A stretch of DNA of 64,000 nucleotides from Mytilus galloprovincialis (lineage: Eukaryota; Mollusca; Bivalvia; Mytilida; Mytilidae), in NCBI RefSeq assembly GCF_965363235.1, contig NC_134845.1, positions 26,476,524-26,540,523 of the forward strand, written 5' to 3'. The notes beneath the pieces were generated by a model. That model saw only the letters and a list, made by a program, of their open reading frames with translations. It was not told the DNA's origin and searched no databases. Every line of letters starts with the position of its first letter. Within the stretch, counting starts at the first letter, position 1. Below are positions 1-11,800 of the stretch, one piece after another. Made by a program: the position numbers and the translations under genes.

Positions 1-874
1 TGCATATGATTTAATTTCGTATTAAATTAAGATTTACTCCCTCTAGTTTTTTGAATCCGCCACTGTGTGTAAGATTTCAACTTAAAATATTGCATATGAT
101 TTCTTTTTAGTATGGCTATTAAAATAACAGGTTGAGAATTACTAATATATACAGTTTATCATAAATATATTATATTCCAGATTTTCTTTATCTTGTATCA
201 CATTGATATGCCCTCCTTGTTGACTTTGCGACATTTTCCAGTGCAATTTCTATTCTTTCAGATAAAATTTGTAGTCATATGATATTTTCGGAATAGGAAA
301 TTTGATAAATTGAAAATTGCGAATATATGATGCATTTTTATAACTTTTGTTCATTATTTGCATAAACCATATCCAAATACATATATGACAAAACTATTTA
401 AAGAATTACAAAAATGTGCAAACCTTGTTCATAACTACTTATAGATTAAAAGTTTATCTCTAATTTTATACAATAAACAAAGATTTAAATTGATATTGTC
501 GAACGATATAAATTTTTGCACACGTACACTTCTTACATTTTTTTCTATTGAGCTGAATACAACTTTATTTTTGCTTTCAATGATGGCGGGTTGTACATTT
601 ACATCATTGTTTCTATCCATTAGTCGAAAACAAAGTTATGGGACAATGTTTTTGTTACAAATGTAAACCAATACGAGTTATGTATACGTCATGATCTTAA
701 GAATAACAAAACAAAAGGCCGTAAAACCCCAAAAATAATCACAAATCTAGTAATATTTAAAAACCTCAGGAGGTTGTCGAGTCTTATATGCCTATATTTG
801 TTATGCCTTTGGTGAATAAAAATTAACATGGTTAAGATAGGTTTATAAGATATCGTCTTTTTAATGTATAATAA

Positions 875-1135
875 ACAAGAATGTGTCCCCTGTACACGGA
901 TGCCCCATCCGCTCTATCATTTTCTATGTTTAATGGACCGTGAAAATGGGGGGAAATCTCTAATTTGGCATTAAAATGAGAAATATCATAGCATAGGGAA
1001 CTTGTGTACTAAGTTTAAAGTTGATTGGACTTCAACGTCATCAAAAAACTTCCTCGACGAAAAACTTAAACCTGAAGTGGGACGAACAGACGCACAGACT
1101 AGAAAACATAATGCCCATACATGGGGCATTAGAAT
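875..1135 (-). repeat. Bivalve dispersed repeat, TGCCCC family
   Basis: It reads from 'acaagaatgtgtcccctg' to 'catacatggggcatt' and is the inverse of the better preserved member at 20683-20969. Further members lie at 9757-10090 and 21866-22020. I recognise the family as very common in mussel genomes, where it is non-coding. Members in this window differ by many substitutions and small indels, so they are old compared with the transposon copies. Confidence 0.75.
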
Positions 1136-1466
1136 AAATAAAATATTAGCGATTTATCCATAAAAAGAACTAATGTGCTTTAGAGGCATTGCATTGCTTT
1201 CAGAGTAAACGTTCCTATAACAGGTACATAATGTAGTTACGACTTATCAGCTTGGCAAGGCTTTGTACGAGTATATGTAATATTTTGTTGTGTTATTTTA
1301 AAAGCAATATTGCTAACTGTTTACAGTACAATGCAAATATCATAGAGGACATCGTATAGTTAAATCCGTTATTCGTTAATACTTGATACAATGGCTAAGT
1401 TATGTGCATGTAAACAATACATTGCAATGCTAATACATGGTAAATGCGCATCAAGTGCAGACACAT

Positions 1467-2160
1467 TTGTATCGTTTCATGATATTACTACCACTGAGTC
1501 GATGCTTCTGCTGGTGAACTGATCGTCCTAGAGGGTAACAACAGTCCAGTAGCCAGTACTTCGGTACTGACATAAACATACGAATTTTGTGTTTTTTAAT
1601 TAGATTTTCCAAAATTTGGGAATTATCCAAAATTAAGGAATGTATCTCCCTCATTCAAAACGCTGATTCCTTGCCCGTTTTTGCCTATAACTGTTTGTCC
1701 TTTTTGGTTAACAGCTCTTCATCTTATGATAAGCTTTGGATTTTCAAATATTGTGGCCTCGAGCATCACTGAAGAGACAATGCGCTTCTGGTGCAGAAAA
1801 TTGGAAACGTTTATGTTATAACTACCACTGGGTCGATGCATCTGCTGCTGAACTGATAATCCCCGAGGGTATCACCATCTCAGTAACCAATACGTCGGTA
1901 CTGGCATGAAATTACGGATAATGTGTTATTAGAATTTGCTGTTACAAAATTTTGGAAATTTAAAATTAAGGAATGATTCTCCTTCATGCAAAGCTCTGAC
2001 TCCTTGACAGGTTTGGCTCTACTTTTTTTGTCTTTTTTGGTTACTACCTCTTCATCTTTTAAAAAAGCTTCCACATAGTTTGCATCGAGCATCACTGAAG
2101 ACAAATTCATTGTCAAAATGCGCATCTGGTGCAGGAAAATTGATACCGTTTATGTTATTA
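1467..2160. repeat. Two tandem units of a bivalve repeat, about 345 bp each
   Basis: Unit 1 (about 1467-1808) and unit 2 (about 1809-2160) both carry 'actaccactg(a/g)gtcgatgc', 'cggtactg(a/g)cat', 'aattaaggaatg' and 'catcactgaag' in the same order, and end with 'ctggtgcag(g)aaaattg'. The divergence between units is high, roughly a quarter of positions by eye. The family is known to me from bivalve genomes as a tandem non-coding repeat. Short open frames on both strands here are by-products. Confidence 0.7.
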
Positions 2161-4387
2161 GAGATTTCAAATAATATGACATACGTACGTAACTCGTAAA
2201 GGTAGACGTGTTATTGCCAACCCTTTGAATTGGATTAAATACGTTGCTCAAGTTCTAAAAAAGTATTACAAGACTTTCAAAGTCACACACTGGAATTTGC
2301 GACCATATAGAATAATTTTATCATGACAAGACTTGTTAGAAATCTAGCATTGTTATTTATCACGAGGTTTTCTAGAATCTAACCTTTATTTTCACTAACA
2401 TATGATAACGTTTAAACACACGTACGATTTGAGTTATCTTTTAGGTTTCAAATATATGACAATAATTTTTTGATATACTTTGCAGGTTTACGCCAAATTA
2501 TACTTTTTTCTGTCTTTCCTTATATTCTATCTTCTTTTTATTCTATAGTTGCAGTGAAAATATTTAGAAGGATATTTCTCAGGCTATTTACGAAAAATCG
2601 AATAAAAAGTTTGTCAGAAAGTTGAAAATTGAAATAAAACAATCTCTAAATTTTTAAACAAAAGTATTTTTCATTTATTATAAAATGTATTGACAAAAAA
2701 TCCCTTTATATGCTGCTTTTTTTTTATTAACGTAAGTGTGTTCGATCAGGGATTGTTCTGTATCCCTTGAAGTAAACTAACATTTTGTATTTTATTCATT
2801 AAATAAATTGATAAACAAATAGAGAGGAGGGGGTGGTCATCGAATTCTTTGTACCAAATAAATCAAATAGGTAAGGTAAGGAACATTTAAGAACATAATA
2901 TAATTAGATATCGTTACCAAATGCTTTTCTAACGTATTGAGTATGAATTAGGATAAAACTGAAAACCATGACTATAATACATGTATGTGCACATATGACA
3001 ACTTATATAAAAAAAAAAAATCGAACTTCGATGAAAATTCAAAACGGAAAGTATATAATCAAATGGCATACTCCCACCGTTTAACTCGACTAAAAGAAAT
3101 CTAATACCAAAACCGTACATTTCTTTAGCCATAATTAATTAATACATCTTATCTCTTATTTTACATAAGAAATTCTTTTCATTTTTATAATGCATATTAC
3201 ATAACTAGCCTCTAGCGTTTCTGCATTGAATTTTTTCACAATATAAATGTCAGTTGTTAACAATGTACACCTTTTACAATACAGTTGTAATTAAATTGGA
3301 TTTTATCAAATTTGTTATACGCATGTGATGTATAGTACTCTTTTGGACTTTCAATATTCTCTTCAAAATATGATGTAGAGTTTCAATATTGAAAAATATC
3401 AAAATACCCCCACATTTCTCTTCCATTTGTCACGTTGCTTAAAACATACGTGTATTCAATTTGCACATAATCAATCTTATTCACAAAACTGTAATTTGTA
3501 TTTGAGTGAATGGTCTATGTATTACAATTGAATGGCCATTGTGGACACAAACTGTAGGAAACTCTGTGAAAATGTTACCGAAATACCAATTTTCTATAGA
3601 GACTTTAAAGCTTCATTTTTAATTTATAAAAACATTTGGCAAATTGTTTGAATATTTAACTATAAAAAAGGGGGACACAAATTCAGCTTTCAAGAATAAC
3701 CGTTTGAATTGATGAAAAACTATCATTTACAGATTTATTTATAATTGAAACAGTGTCGATGCGCTATTTCTTTAAAAACATAAATCTGAATGGGACCAAA
3801 AAGATGAATTTTTCTACAATACTAAATATGGATGTCAACAAGAATACCATAAAGACAAAGTTTTCTACAATACTATATAGCATGAAAATTTAATGTCCAA
3901 AATACAAAGCATTCAAAATTTTCGCCATTTACAACATTTAGGTTTAAATTTTAGATATAATTTTGACATGCTTTGAATTCATACAAGCTCCGACTGTCAG
4001 CTTTTAATAAAAGAGAGGAAAACCGAAGTTACTGTCCTACGATATAACAAACTCTCATGTAAAAGATGCATAAATCTATACATTAAAAACATATCCTCCT
4101 TTTTTTAATAGGAAAAAAAAACCTGTTCCACCCAAAACAACACAAGGAAATTCGCATTCACACATGAATGAGTAATATTATAAGTCCAATGATATCAAGA
4201 AGACATAGTTGGCACAGAGACCGGTAATATCGATCAGGTAGTAAATTTCACTAGATTTGTCCTAATATTACGTTGCAGTTACATTCATGGAAGGTTCGAG
4301 TGACACAGGAGAACATTACTATCATATATCGAATTCTTATTCTAAAGTGAAGTTCCTTCTGACTCAAATATGAATAGAGATTCACGA

Positions 4388-4436
4388 GAAAGTGTGTGTG
4401 TGTGTGGAGGGGGGGGGGGGGTAAAGGGGGGGGGGC
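4388..4436. repeat. GT microsatellite followed by G-rich tract
   Basis: A run of GT dinucleotides passes into two long G tracts separated by 'taaa'. It could form a G-quadruplex on the plus strand. The proline-rich open frames on the opposite strand are artefacts of the C-rich complement. Confidence 0.8.
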
Positions 4437-4819
4437 TAAATACTGTCCAGTTAACATGTTTAATTATTTCTTTGACAACATATTGTAACTCCTTACGGAC
4501 TGATTTTTGAAATTTCTGGATTTGTATAGTAACCAACCGTGCTCAACTTCTGTCCGACTTTTTCATTTATTCTTACGAAGAAGGAGTTATTCAGGCAAAT
4601 TAAAAAAAACTATATATATATAATCGTTGTGTCTGTCTTGAAATTAAGCTTCCTCATGATAGACAATGTTCTTTCACAAATTGATTCACATTAGAAAATG
4701 TTGTTTTTTTTACTTGAAATAAATAAACAAACAGATACACATAAGTTTGCTTCCTATTTAGATGCATGAAGTAATTGTCCAGTGTTGGGTAAGGTCTAAA
4801 CTTTACAACAAAGAGACAA

Positions 4820-5085
4820 TTTCTTTATTCTCCTGACGTCAAGCCTGTAATTCAGTGATTTTCGTCGTTTGCCATGTGTTATATTTATTTCTCCTTGACT
4901 TTGTAGCCGTTCATTTTTATTTTTGTAATGTTTTGGTCTTTTATAGCTTGCTATGTGGTATGGGGTTTTGGTCCTTGTTGAAAGCCATACAATGACCTAT
5001 AGTTGTTTTTGCAAGCCTACTCCCTTGGTCCTTTGTGGATAAGTTTTATATTGACAATTATACTTATCTTGTACATATAAGAGTG
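4820..5085 (+). repeat. Bivalve dispersed repeat ('gctatgtggtatgggg' family)
   Basis: It contains 'tttatagcttgctatgtggtatgggg', 'ccttgttgaa' and 'acctatagttg'. A related member lies at 20980-21135, and an inverse member at 23870-24120 carries the complement ('gaccttcaacaacaagcaaagcccatacc'). It is non-coding and very common in mussel-type genomes as far as I recognise it. Confidence 0.65.
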
Positions 5086-6139
5086 ACGTTGATATAAATA
5101 TAAGTTCAATGCAATATAACTATATAGACTATTTGTTATATTTGTTTATAGAATTGTAAGTGGAATGTTCTAATCTCAAACCAGATACAAAAAAAATATT
5201 TCAAAAGCAATCTGAACTACTCTAATTTATATAGAACTTAATTTGATGTTGATACAAAAACACGCAGAAATGAATAGTTACACGAAATCTCTGTTCCCTT
5301 CCTCCCCTTTAAACGAAGTGTTATAATCTTAGGTTAAACGCAATATTTCTAAATATAGATATTTGTTTTCCAAATCTATTTTTAATATTAAAAGTTACGT
5401 ATCATTTAACGAGTTGATTTGTTGATAAAAAAACATACAGTTGATGTTCATTATAGGACACATGATTAACTACCTAGAATAGATCACAATTAATATCGTA
5501 ATTTTACAGGTAGTAAAATACAAAAATCATAGTAATATAATTTGACAAAAGGGCTCAGATTTTCCTATATCAATGATTCAAAATGACGTCAGAAAATTCT
5601 TTATTTATTTTCGAATCAAGATATTATTAGATTTTGCAGCAAAACCTGTTTATAAACTCATCATATAATTGCAATGTTGTAAGTCAGAAGCGTGTTTAAA
5701 AAAATGTTAAATGGGCCACATATATAAATGTACGAAGTTGAAGATCATTGAGGACTCAACATTCACAACTGTAACTAAGTTTTATATTTTAGATAAAATT
5801 ATACTGTTTATTTTTATCATTCATGTTGATATTTAATGTAAACGCATGTTGTGTTAGTTGTTATCGTCTCTGATAGATCTGTACAGATTGGCTTATGAAT
5901 ACAAAATGAATCTTTAATGATTGCATTATATAAATATATGCTTAAGAATTAAATTGTGTATGTTTCACTCACCGGACAAGAATCAGGAAGTTATTTTTGT
6001 AAAATTGTATCTAAAAGGGCATCACCTGAAAGTTATTATATATATAAGAAGTGATAAAATCACAAAAATGGAAAGTCACTAATCAAATTGCAATATCAAG
6101 ATCTCAAACACATATAATAACTTCTAATAGATTTAAGAA

Positions 6140-6235
6140 TAGGCTTCATTTTCTAGATACACACTAAATATAAGGGATATGTTCCTAATGTCGTAGCGAC
6201 AACCCGTCCCCTTTTGACGAATGTGACTACAGCTT
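6140..6235. repeat. Probable dispersed repeat interrupted by the transposon
   Basis: The stretch around 'ggatatgttcctaatgtcgta' to 'atgtgactacag' resembles a repeat I recall from bivalve genomes. In that repeat the sequence would continue into something like the 'tagacttgtcagctg' found right of the transposon at 35025. This suggests the element inserted into an older repeat copy. The recollection is approximate, so confidence is modest. Confidence 0.4.
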
Positions 6236-6237
6236 TA

Positions 6238-6260
6238 CACAGGCAATTTTTTCCAACGTG
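6238..6260 (+). repeat. Left terminal inverted repeat, copy 1
   Basis: A 23-bp repeat that matches the right terminus at 35002-35024 perfectly in inverse orientation, including the run of six T. It is bordered outside by TA. The match ends where the left end reads ATTTTAAC and the inverted right end reads TGTTTCAC. Confidence 0.92.
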
Positions 6261-6478
6261 ATTTTAACATGAGAATCACGTGATATTCACGTTGTCCACA
6301 CCACGTGAGTAGAACGTGAAACGAGCAGAAACGTAATAATCACGTTGTGAGCACAAACGTGACAAAACGTTGTTCACACGTGATATTCACGTTGTGTATA
6401 ATGCCACATGATATCAACGTGATAATACAACGTGATATTCACGTTTAATATATACCACGTGATATAAACGTGATAATA
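6253..6478. repeat. Left subterminal array of AACGTGAT/ATCACGTT half-sites
   Basis: This stretch is packed with variants of the palindrome AACGTGATAATCACGTT, complete or as half-sites. Examples are 'atcacgtgatattcacgtt' near 6276, 'aacgtaataatcacgtt' near 6329, 'cacgtgatattcacgtt' near 6377, and 'aacgtgatattcacgttt' near 6429. Subterminal arrays of a short motif in both orientations are a hallmark of CACTA-type elements, where the transposon-encoded DNA-binding protein occupies them. That role here is inferred. Confidence 0.85.
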
Positions 6479-7031
6479 CAACAGGACATTTATGTGAAGC
6501 AGCCATTGGAAAATATGAAATATTGTCTTTGTTGTACTTATTGACATATCATTTTTTTTCTTGGACATCTCTATTTGAAGATGATTCTCTGGTTCTTTGG
6601 TTCTTTATCTTAAAAGTAGGGTAAAAGTGATGTAAACATCAATAAATTGTCTTGTAGGTTATAACTGATTATCAGCTACCTCATATGCATGTTTAATGTA
6701 CCTGTTATCATCCTGAATATGTATGTAATATTTGCAGCTGGATGTTAAGCATACATCAAAACTTAACTATAATTACAATATATTTTAATCCAAATCACGT
6801 TGTGTATAATGCCACTTGATATCAACGTGATAATACAACGTAAAATTTATGAAGACACATGGAACAATTGAAATATTGTCTGTTGCACTCATTGACGTCA
6901 TTTTGTTCTTCGTCATTTTATTTTGGTTCTCAATTGAATTATTGTTAAACAGTTTTAAACCATCTTTTGATAATAAATGATTATTAGCTACCTTATATAT
7001 GACACTGTGTGTGCAATATTTGCAGCTGGAT
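6388..7031 (+). repeat. Direct duplication of the left subterminal region
   Basis: Block a (about 6388-6744) and block b (about 6796-7031) share, in order, 'cacgttgtgtataatgcca', 'gatatcaacgtgataatacaacg', 'gaaatattgtct', 'attatcagctacct' / 'attattagctacct', and 'gtaatatttgcagctgg' / 'gcaatatttgcagctgg'. Block b has lost most of the cacgt sites. The element's left end was thus internally duplicated, and the inner copy has since decayed. Confidence 0.75.
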
Positions 7032-7119
7032 CATCCATCAATGTATTGTACTTCAAATTATATTTTCTGGTTGTATTCAATGAAGTCCCATTAGTGGCTC
7101 TAATTATAGTTGTGTTCAT

Positions 7120-7180
7120 GCTCTTTGGTCAGGTTGTTGTCTCTTTGACACATTCCCTATTTCCATTCTCAATTTAAGGA
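7120..7180 (-). repeat. Short dispersed repeat fragment
   Basis: The segment 'ctttggtcaggttgttgtctctttgacacattccc...' is the inverse of 32909-32970 ('ggggaatgtgtcaaagagacaacaacccgacc'). Both are pieces of a very common bivalve repeat. It gives rise to a hydrophobic open frame at 6977-7177 that I do not regard as a gene. Confidence 0.6.
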
Positions 7181-7624
7181 AACATTTCACACCTTTCTGG
7201 GTTTTTTTCATGATAAAGTCAAGTCATTTCAAATGACAGTTGCAACAAATATATAAAAAACAAATGTATATAAAACCACAATTCAAAATAGTCAAGCTAA
7301 TTTTCAATTCAGACTCTGCAAGAGTTGTGTCCCTTTCAAGTTTATCAATAATCAATCTTTAAAATAACTAACCAAATCTGTTGGTGGATTAAATAAAATG
7401 TTTTAGCTCAAAATTGAAAAATGGTATATTTTTCCCTATAAAAGACATGCATTATAGAATAAAAGAAAAAAAACAACACTTTCCAGTATGACATTAAATG
7501 TATTCAAAATTAAGTGTCATATGATCGCAATATCTTTCTCTCTGTGTGTCTAAATCATCAAGTTTCTTCATCTGAAAAGAGAAATAAAGAAGTTCATTTA
7601 CTATTTTAGTTTATCATTCAATTA

Positions 7625-8045
7625 AGCTGTATTGTATATGAAGCATACAGTTATCTCTATTATAATGCAAAACAAGTTCATAATTAAATTTCAATCATTA
7701 TTTCGGTGTAAAATCTTCATTAAAGAAAATTCAGAGAAAAGATGTTATCTTCTTTGGTCCCTACACTAGGTGACGTATTAGGTATGCTTTTGGCTTCAAA
7801 CATAAACACCGGGTATTTTCTGGCTTCTGTGCCGCTTTAGATGATGTAATAAAGTTTGATAAAAAGTAGAAAGTTAGGTGCAACATTTGAGTTTTTTTGC
7901 TTATTATTGTGAAAATTACATGTCAATGAATTCAGCAATTCAAAATGTCGGCTTCCTTAGTTACAGAAAAGGAGATTGAGAATTTTCTGCTAGCTGTCAT
8001 CCAATCAGAATCATTGATACAAAATAATTGCATTAGAAATATCTA
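7625..8045 (+). repeat. Internal repeat A, related to 22600-23010
   Basis: It is colinear and strongly similar by eye with the second member at 22600-23010, sharing for example 'ttctttggtccctacactaggtgacgt', 'aacaccgggt', 'ttctgtgccgctt', 'caattcaaaatgtcggcttcctta' and 'gatacaaaataattgcattagaa'. A stub of the hairpin seen complete at 22460-22621 precedes it ('tgtattgtat...atacagttatct'). It is a non-autonomous element present twice inside each transposon copy. Confidence 0.75.
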
Positions 8046-8847
8046 TTTATTATAAAAATAACAGGTATGCAAATACATTTTTGCTTTGTTTGTACTTAAA
8101 TTAATATACAAAAAAGCCATTTGTTACCCGACTTCCATGTTAAGCAAGCGGTAATATGAATATTTATATTTCCTAACCAGTTTAATTATGTTTTCTTTGC
8201 TGTCCCCGTTCCAACAACTTACATCTTTTTAGACTTTTATAAATTAGAGACAATGATAAAAGATTTAAATAAACTAAAATTTCTTTAAACATTTTTTTAA
8301 AACCACCTTTTTTTATCTTTTTTTTCATTGTTCAAAATCAATAATATTATAAAAAACATACTTGTAAACTTTATCACTATGTTTAAACTATATAACTTAA
8401 TTTGAAAGAATACCTCGAATAGTCCATTGGCCAATTACCGATTTCATTCTGTTATTTCACACTTTTTAAACAAATTAATTCCCTTTGTCAATCTTGGACT
8501 CAGATTCTATGCAAAGTATAATAAATCAAAAATAATTTCTGATGTCGTAAGTATTTACATTTGAAGCTAAACAACAAATAAATGTATTATTAAAAAAATT
8601 CAAAAGCTTTTAAATTACTTACAGTAAGCACAGGTAAATTTGCTCTTTCTGCTAGCTCTACATTGTCAATGAAAATTATTGTCCCTCCTAAGTGAGACAA
8701 CTTAAAAAGAAAGTTTCTACTACAGGATCAATTATGGGAATTGGCAAATGGACTATTGTAATAAAAAAGTTTTGTAGGAATAATCCAAATAAAAGTTTTG
8801 TGTAATTTTCATATTGGACCCATAAAATATCCATTTTGTAATCTTAC

Positions 8848-11800
8848 CTATGCTAATATGGCCCGGTATCTAACAATCCTCTTTTCCTCACGGTCTTTAA
8901 GAGTTAGGTCTTTTTGGGGCTCTTGGTTGCTATTATAACGGTTTTCGTAGTCTTTAAATTCTTTAAAAAACCTGCAACCAAGAGACCCTTTCTGTTCAGC
9001 AGGAATTTTCCGTAACAACTTCCTTTCATGTGCGAAACATCTCTACAAAACAAATTACACATATTAAAGTCAAAGTTTAAACAAAGTGTTGTAAAAATTG
9101 TACCAACTCTTTTGATATTCATGATGACTTATACAGTACTTAATTAGTACTAGAAATTTAGGTACTACAGATTTTTGGTTACTATCGTTATATTTTCAGC
9201 ATTTTGAAAGTTTTTCTATTTCAAATCTCTTAAAATAATGATTTTCAAACATGGAATATTGTATCTTGACCTATGATGGTTTACTTTTATAAATTGTTAC
9301 TTTGGCGGAAGTGTTGCATTGGCACTCATACCACATCTTCCTATTTCTATACGCAAGTTTTATATAATTAAAACTAGTCATTTTGTTATAAACAAAAACA
9401 TTTGCCTCATTTTGTCAAGCCTTAGGTTTCGGTTGAAAAAGCAAGACAGAGTGATCCTTCATTTCATCAGTGGTGGCGCCAGGGTCCACAAATGTTCACT
9501 ATGTGGTTAAAGTTTTTGAAATTTTAATAATTTTCTTCAACTCTCCTGGATTTCTACAAAACTTGAACAGAAGCTAATGTTGATGATCATAATTTAAGAC
9601 AGTATTCGGAAATAAATTTTGAAAAGATAAAATCAAGTTTTTCCTTATTTAAATTTAATAGTGAGTAAATAGTTTTCTTTTCATATGGAAACATTACAAT
9701 TACTCTGTTGTTAAAGTTTGTCAAACATTCTTTCTTATAAAACTATCCTAAATTTGTAGCAACAAGAATGTGTCCATAGTACAAGGATGCCCCACTCACA
9801 CTATCATTTTCTATGTTCAGTGGACCGTGAAAATCGGGGTCAAAACTTTAATTTGGAATAAAAATTAGAAAAATCATATCATAGGGAACATGTGTACTAA
9901 GTTTCAATTTGATGTAACTTTAACTTCATCAAAAACTACCTTGACCAAAAACTTTAACCTGAACTTCGCACTATCAGTTTCTATGTTCAGTGGACCATGA
10001 AATTGGAGTCAAAACTATTATTTGGCATTAAAATTAGAAAGATCATATCATGGGGAAAATGTGTACTAAGTTTCAAGTTGATTGTTAAAATTTTGTACTT
10101 TTTCTTCTGTATTGTACTTATAAATAGATTTAGTTTTTCTGCCAGCTAACATTTATGCATACAGTCTGCAGTTAAATTTTTAAAGCATTTGTTAGATTCA
10201 TAAACTATCCGATTCTATGGATTTACAGCAAAAGTAGGCAAGTCTCTAGGTTCCGCAGAACCCTTACAATACATTTTATTTTTTTTTAATTTGAAATTTC
10301 ATATGACTTCAAGTTAATTTATGCTTAATTTTTTTTAGTTAACAAATTGTTTATATACATAAACTTACTAGATGAGCTGTTAGTAGAATTGTGTCTCTTC
10401 CCAGGTCTGGCTTGAAACGTCCAAATAGGTGTCTTGCCAACCTGGGAAGGTCCATTTCTCCAGGGTCTTCTCCTGTTTCACTGAGTAGCTGTAAAAAGTT
10501 ATAAATTGTATTATGCTCCATAACAAGATTTCAGAGAGCAATTTAAAAAAAAAACATAATTCAAATAGAATGGTGAATGTGTCGGTGGGAAACAGCTATA
10601 GATATTGCCCCAGCTTGCATATCATATAAAGTTATTAAGTGACACAAATGAAGAACATAAAAGTGACTCTACCCAAATTTGTACTTGGAACTTTGTTGTC
10701 ATATTAATTAGTCTTGTGTGTAAGTTTCATAGAATTTGCTTAATGTAAACTTAATTTAGAATACAGAAACGAAAAAGTCAGTATTTTTTCATTTGTCAGG
10801 GGACATAACTCTAGAAAATCAAACTTGATCTGTATTTTGTGGTAATTAGCATTGTGTACAAGTTTTTACCAGTTTGTCAGGATTTCTTGATGAGTTCTTT
10901 TTTAACAAATGTAAATTTAAGAAGTTACTTTATTATCTTCTTATAAATTTTTGTGCATTATTATTTTACCTTGATCTTGACTTGGTTCCTGAAATCTACA
11001 AATTTCCTATATGCAAAGGAGAAACAAGATTTCAGGACCAAGTCAGAATCTTGTTTTACATCATAGGTCCTCCTGTACTGTAGGATCTTTCTCTGAAAAA
11101 AAAATATAACATTTCATAGCTTGCATCTTTTATTAGCAAACTGGTTCCATAATATTTTTTGTTTTGTTATACCCTTAACATTAATGTTTAAAGTGCCTTA
11201 CTGACCAAAAGTTTCCTGTATTCTAATTACTAAATTAATAGTTCACTGTAATATGAATTATAATGCAATTTGCATGTAACATGGCTACGCGTCGCCAGTA
11301 AAACTGCATTTGCGACCGTCAAATCTACAATTGACGGTGGCAACTCTTCAACTACAGTACTGTTATTCCTTAAATATATTGTACTTAGTTATATAGATTT
11401 ACCTTCAATTCGTCGTCTGTTTCCCTGACAAACAGCTCTGTGGAAAACATTTTCCTAAGGTATGCCAAGAAAGGTTTCTACAAAAACCAACATATAATTA
11501 TAATGTGTATTTTAGAAGATGTCACAACAAAATCATGAATTATAAAAGTGAGACCTAATCACCTCAACACTTTAAACATAATCTTCAAAGCAGTGTAAGG
11601 GAGGTAATTTAAATTATGAGGTAATTCAAATAATGTTTCCTCCCTTACAGTACTATGCTTTTAAATTATGTTTTGAACTTAAATGAGTATCTATTAACCA
11701 GAACACCCTTGTTTTCCCCCTATATCTAAATCATCATAACCTCAAAGCCAATTTTTACCATCCTTTTGCACAGTATGGAAACTTTTCAGAGTGATCCATA

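Larger units (their letters stand above)
1..6235. other. Left host flank, no gene seen
   Basis: AT-rich DNA without any convincing exon: the open frames are short, lack good splice sites and lie in repeats or low-complexity sequence. It contains the separately listed repeats at 875-1135, 1467-2160, 4388-4436, 4820-5085 and 6140-6235. In the rest (1-874, 2161-4387, 5086-6139) I see nothing I can name. The flank ends abruptly at the TA that borders the first transposon copy. Confidence 0.7.

Noticed and set aside
1451-2125. Short coding frames on both strands
   Set aside because: They fall within two tandem units of a known kind of bivalve repeat and are not conserved between the units.
4251-4536. 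Proline-rich minus-strand frames
   Set aside because: They are created by the complement of the GT/G-rich low-complexity tract.
6977-7177. 66-codon hydrophobic open frame
   Set aside because: Its second half is the inverse of a common bivalve repeat (also at 32909-32970), and its first half is the duplicated left-end sequence.
8640-8712. Possible extra minus-strand exon ('IFIDNVELAER' in translation) with donor GTAAGT
   Set aside because: The accessory gene's frame already ends with TAG at 8848. The segment has a weak acceptor and is similar to the non-coding stretch at 34336-34440.
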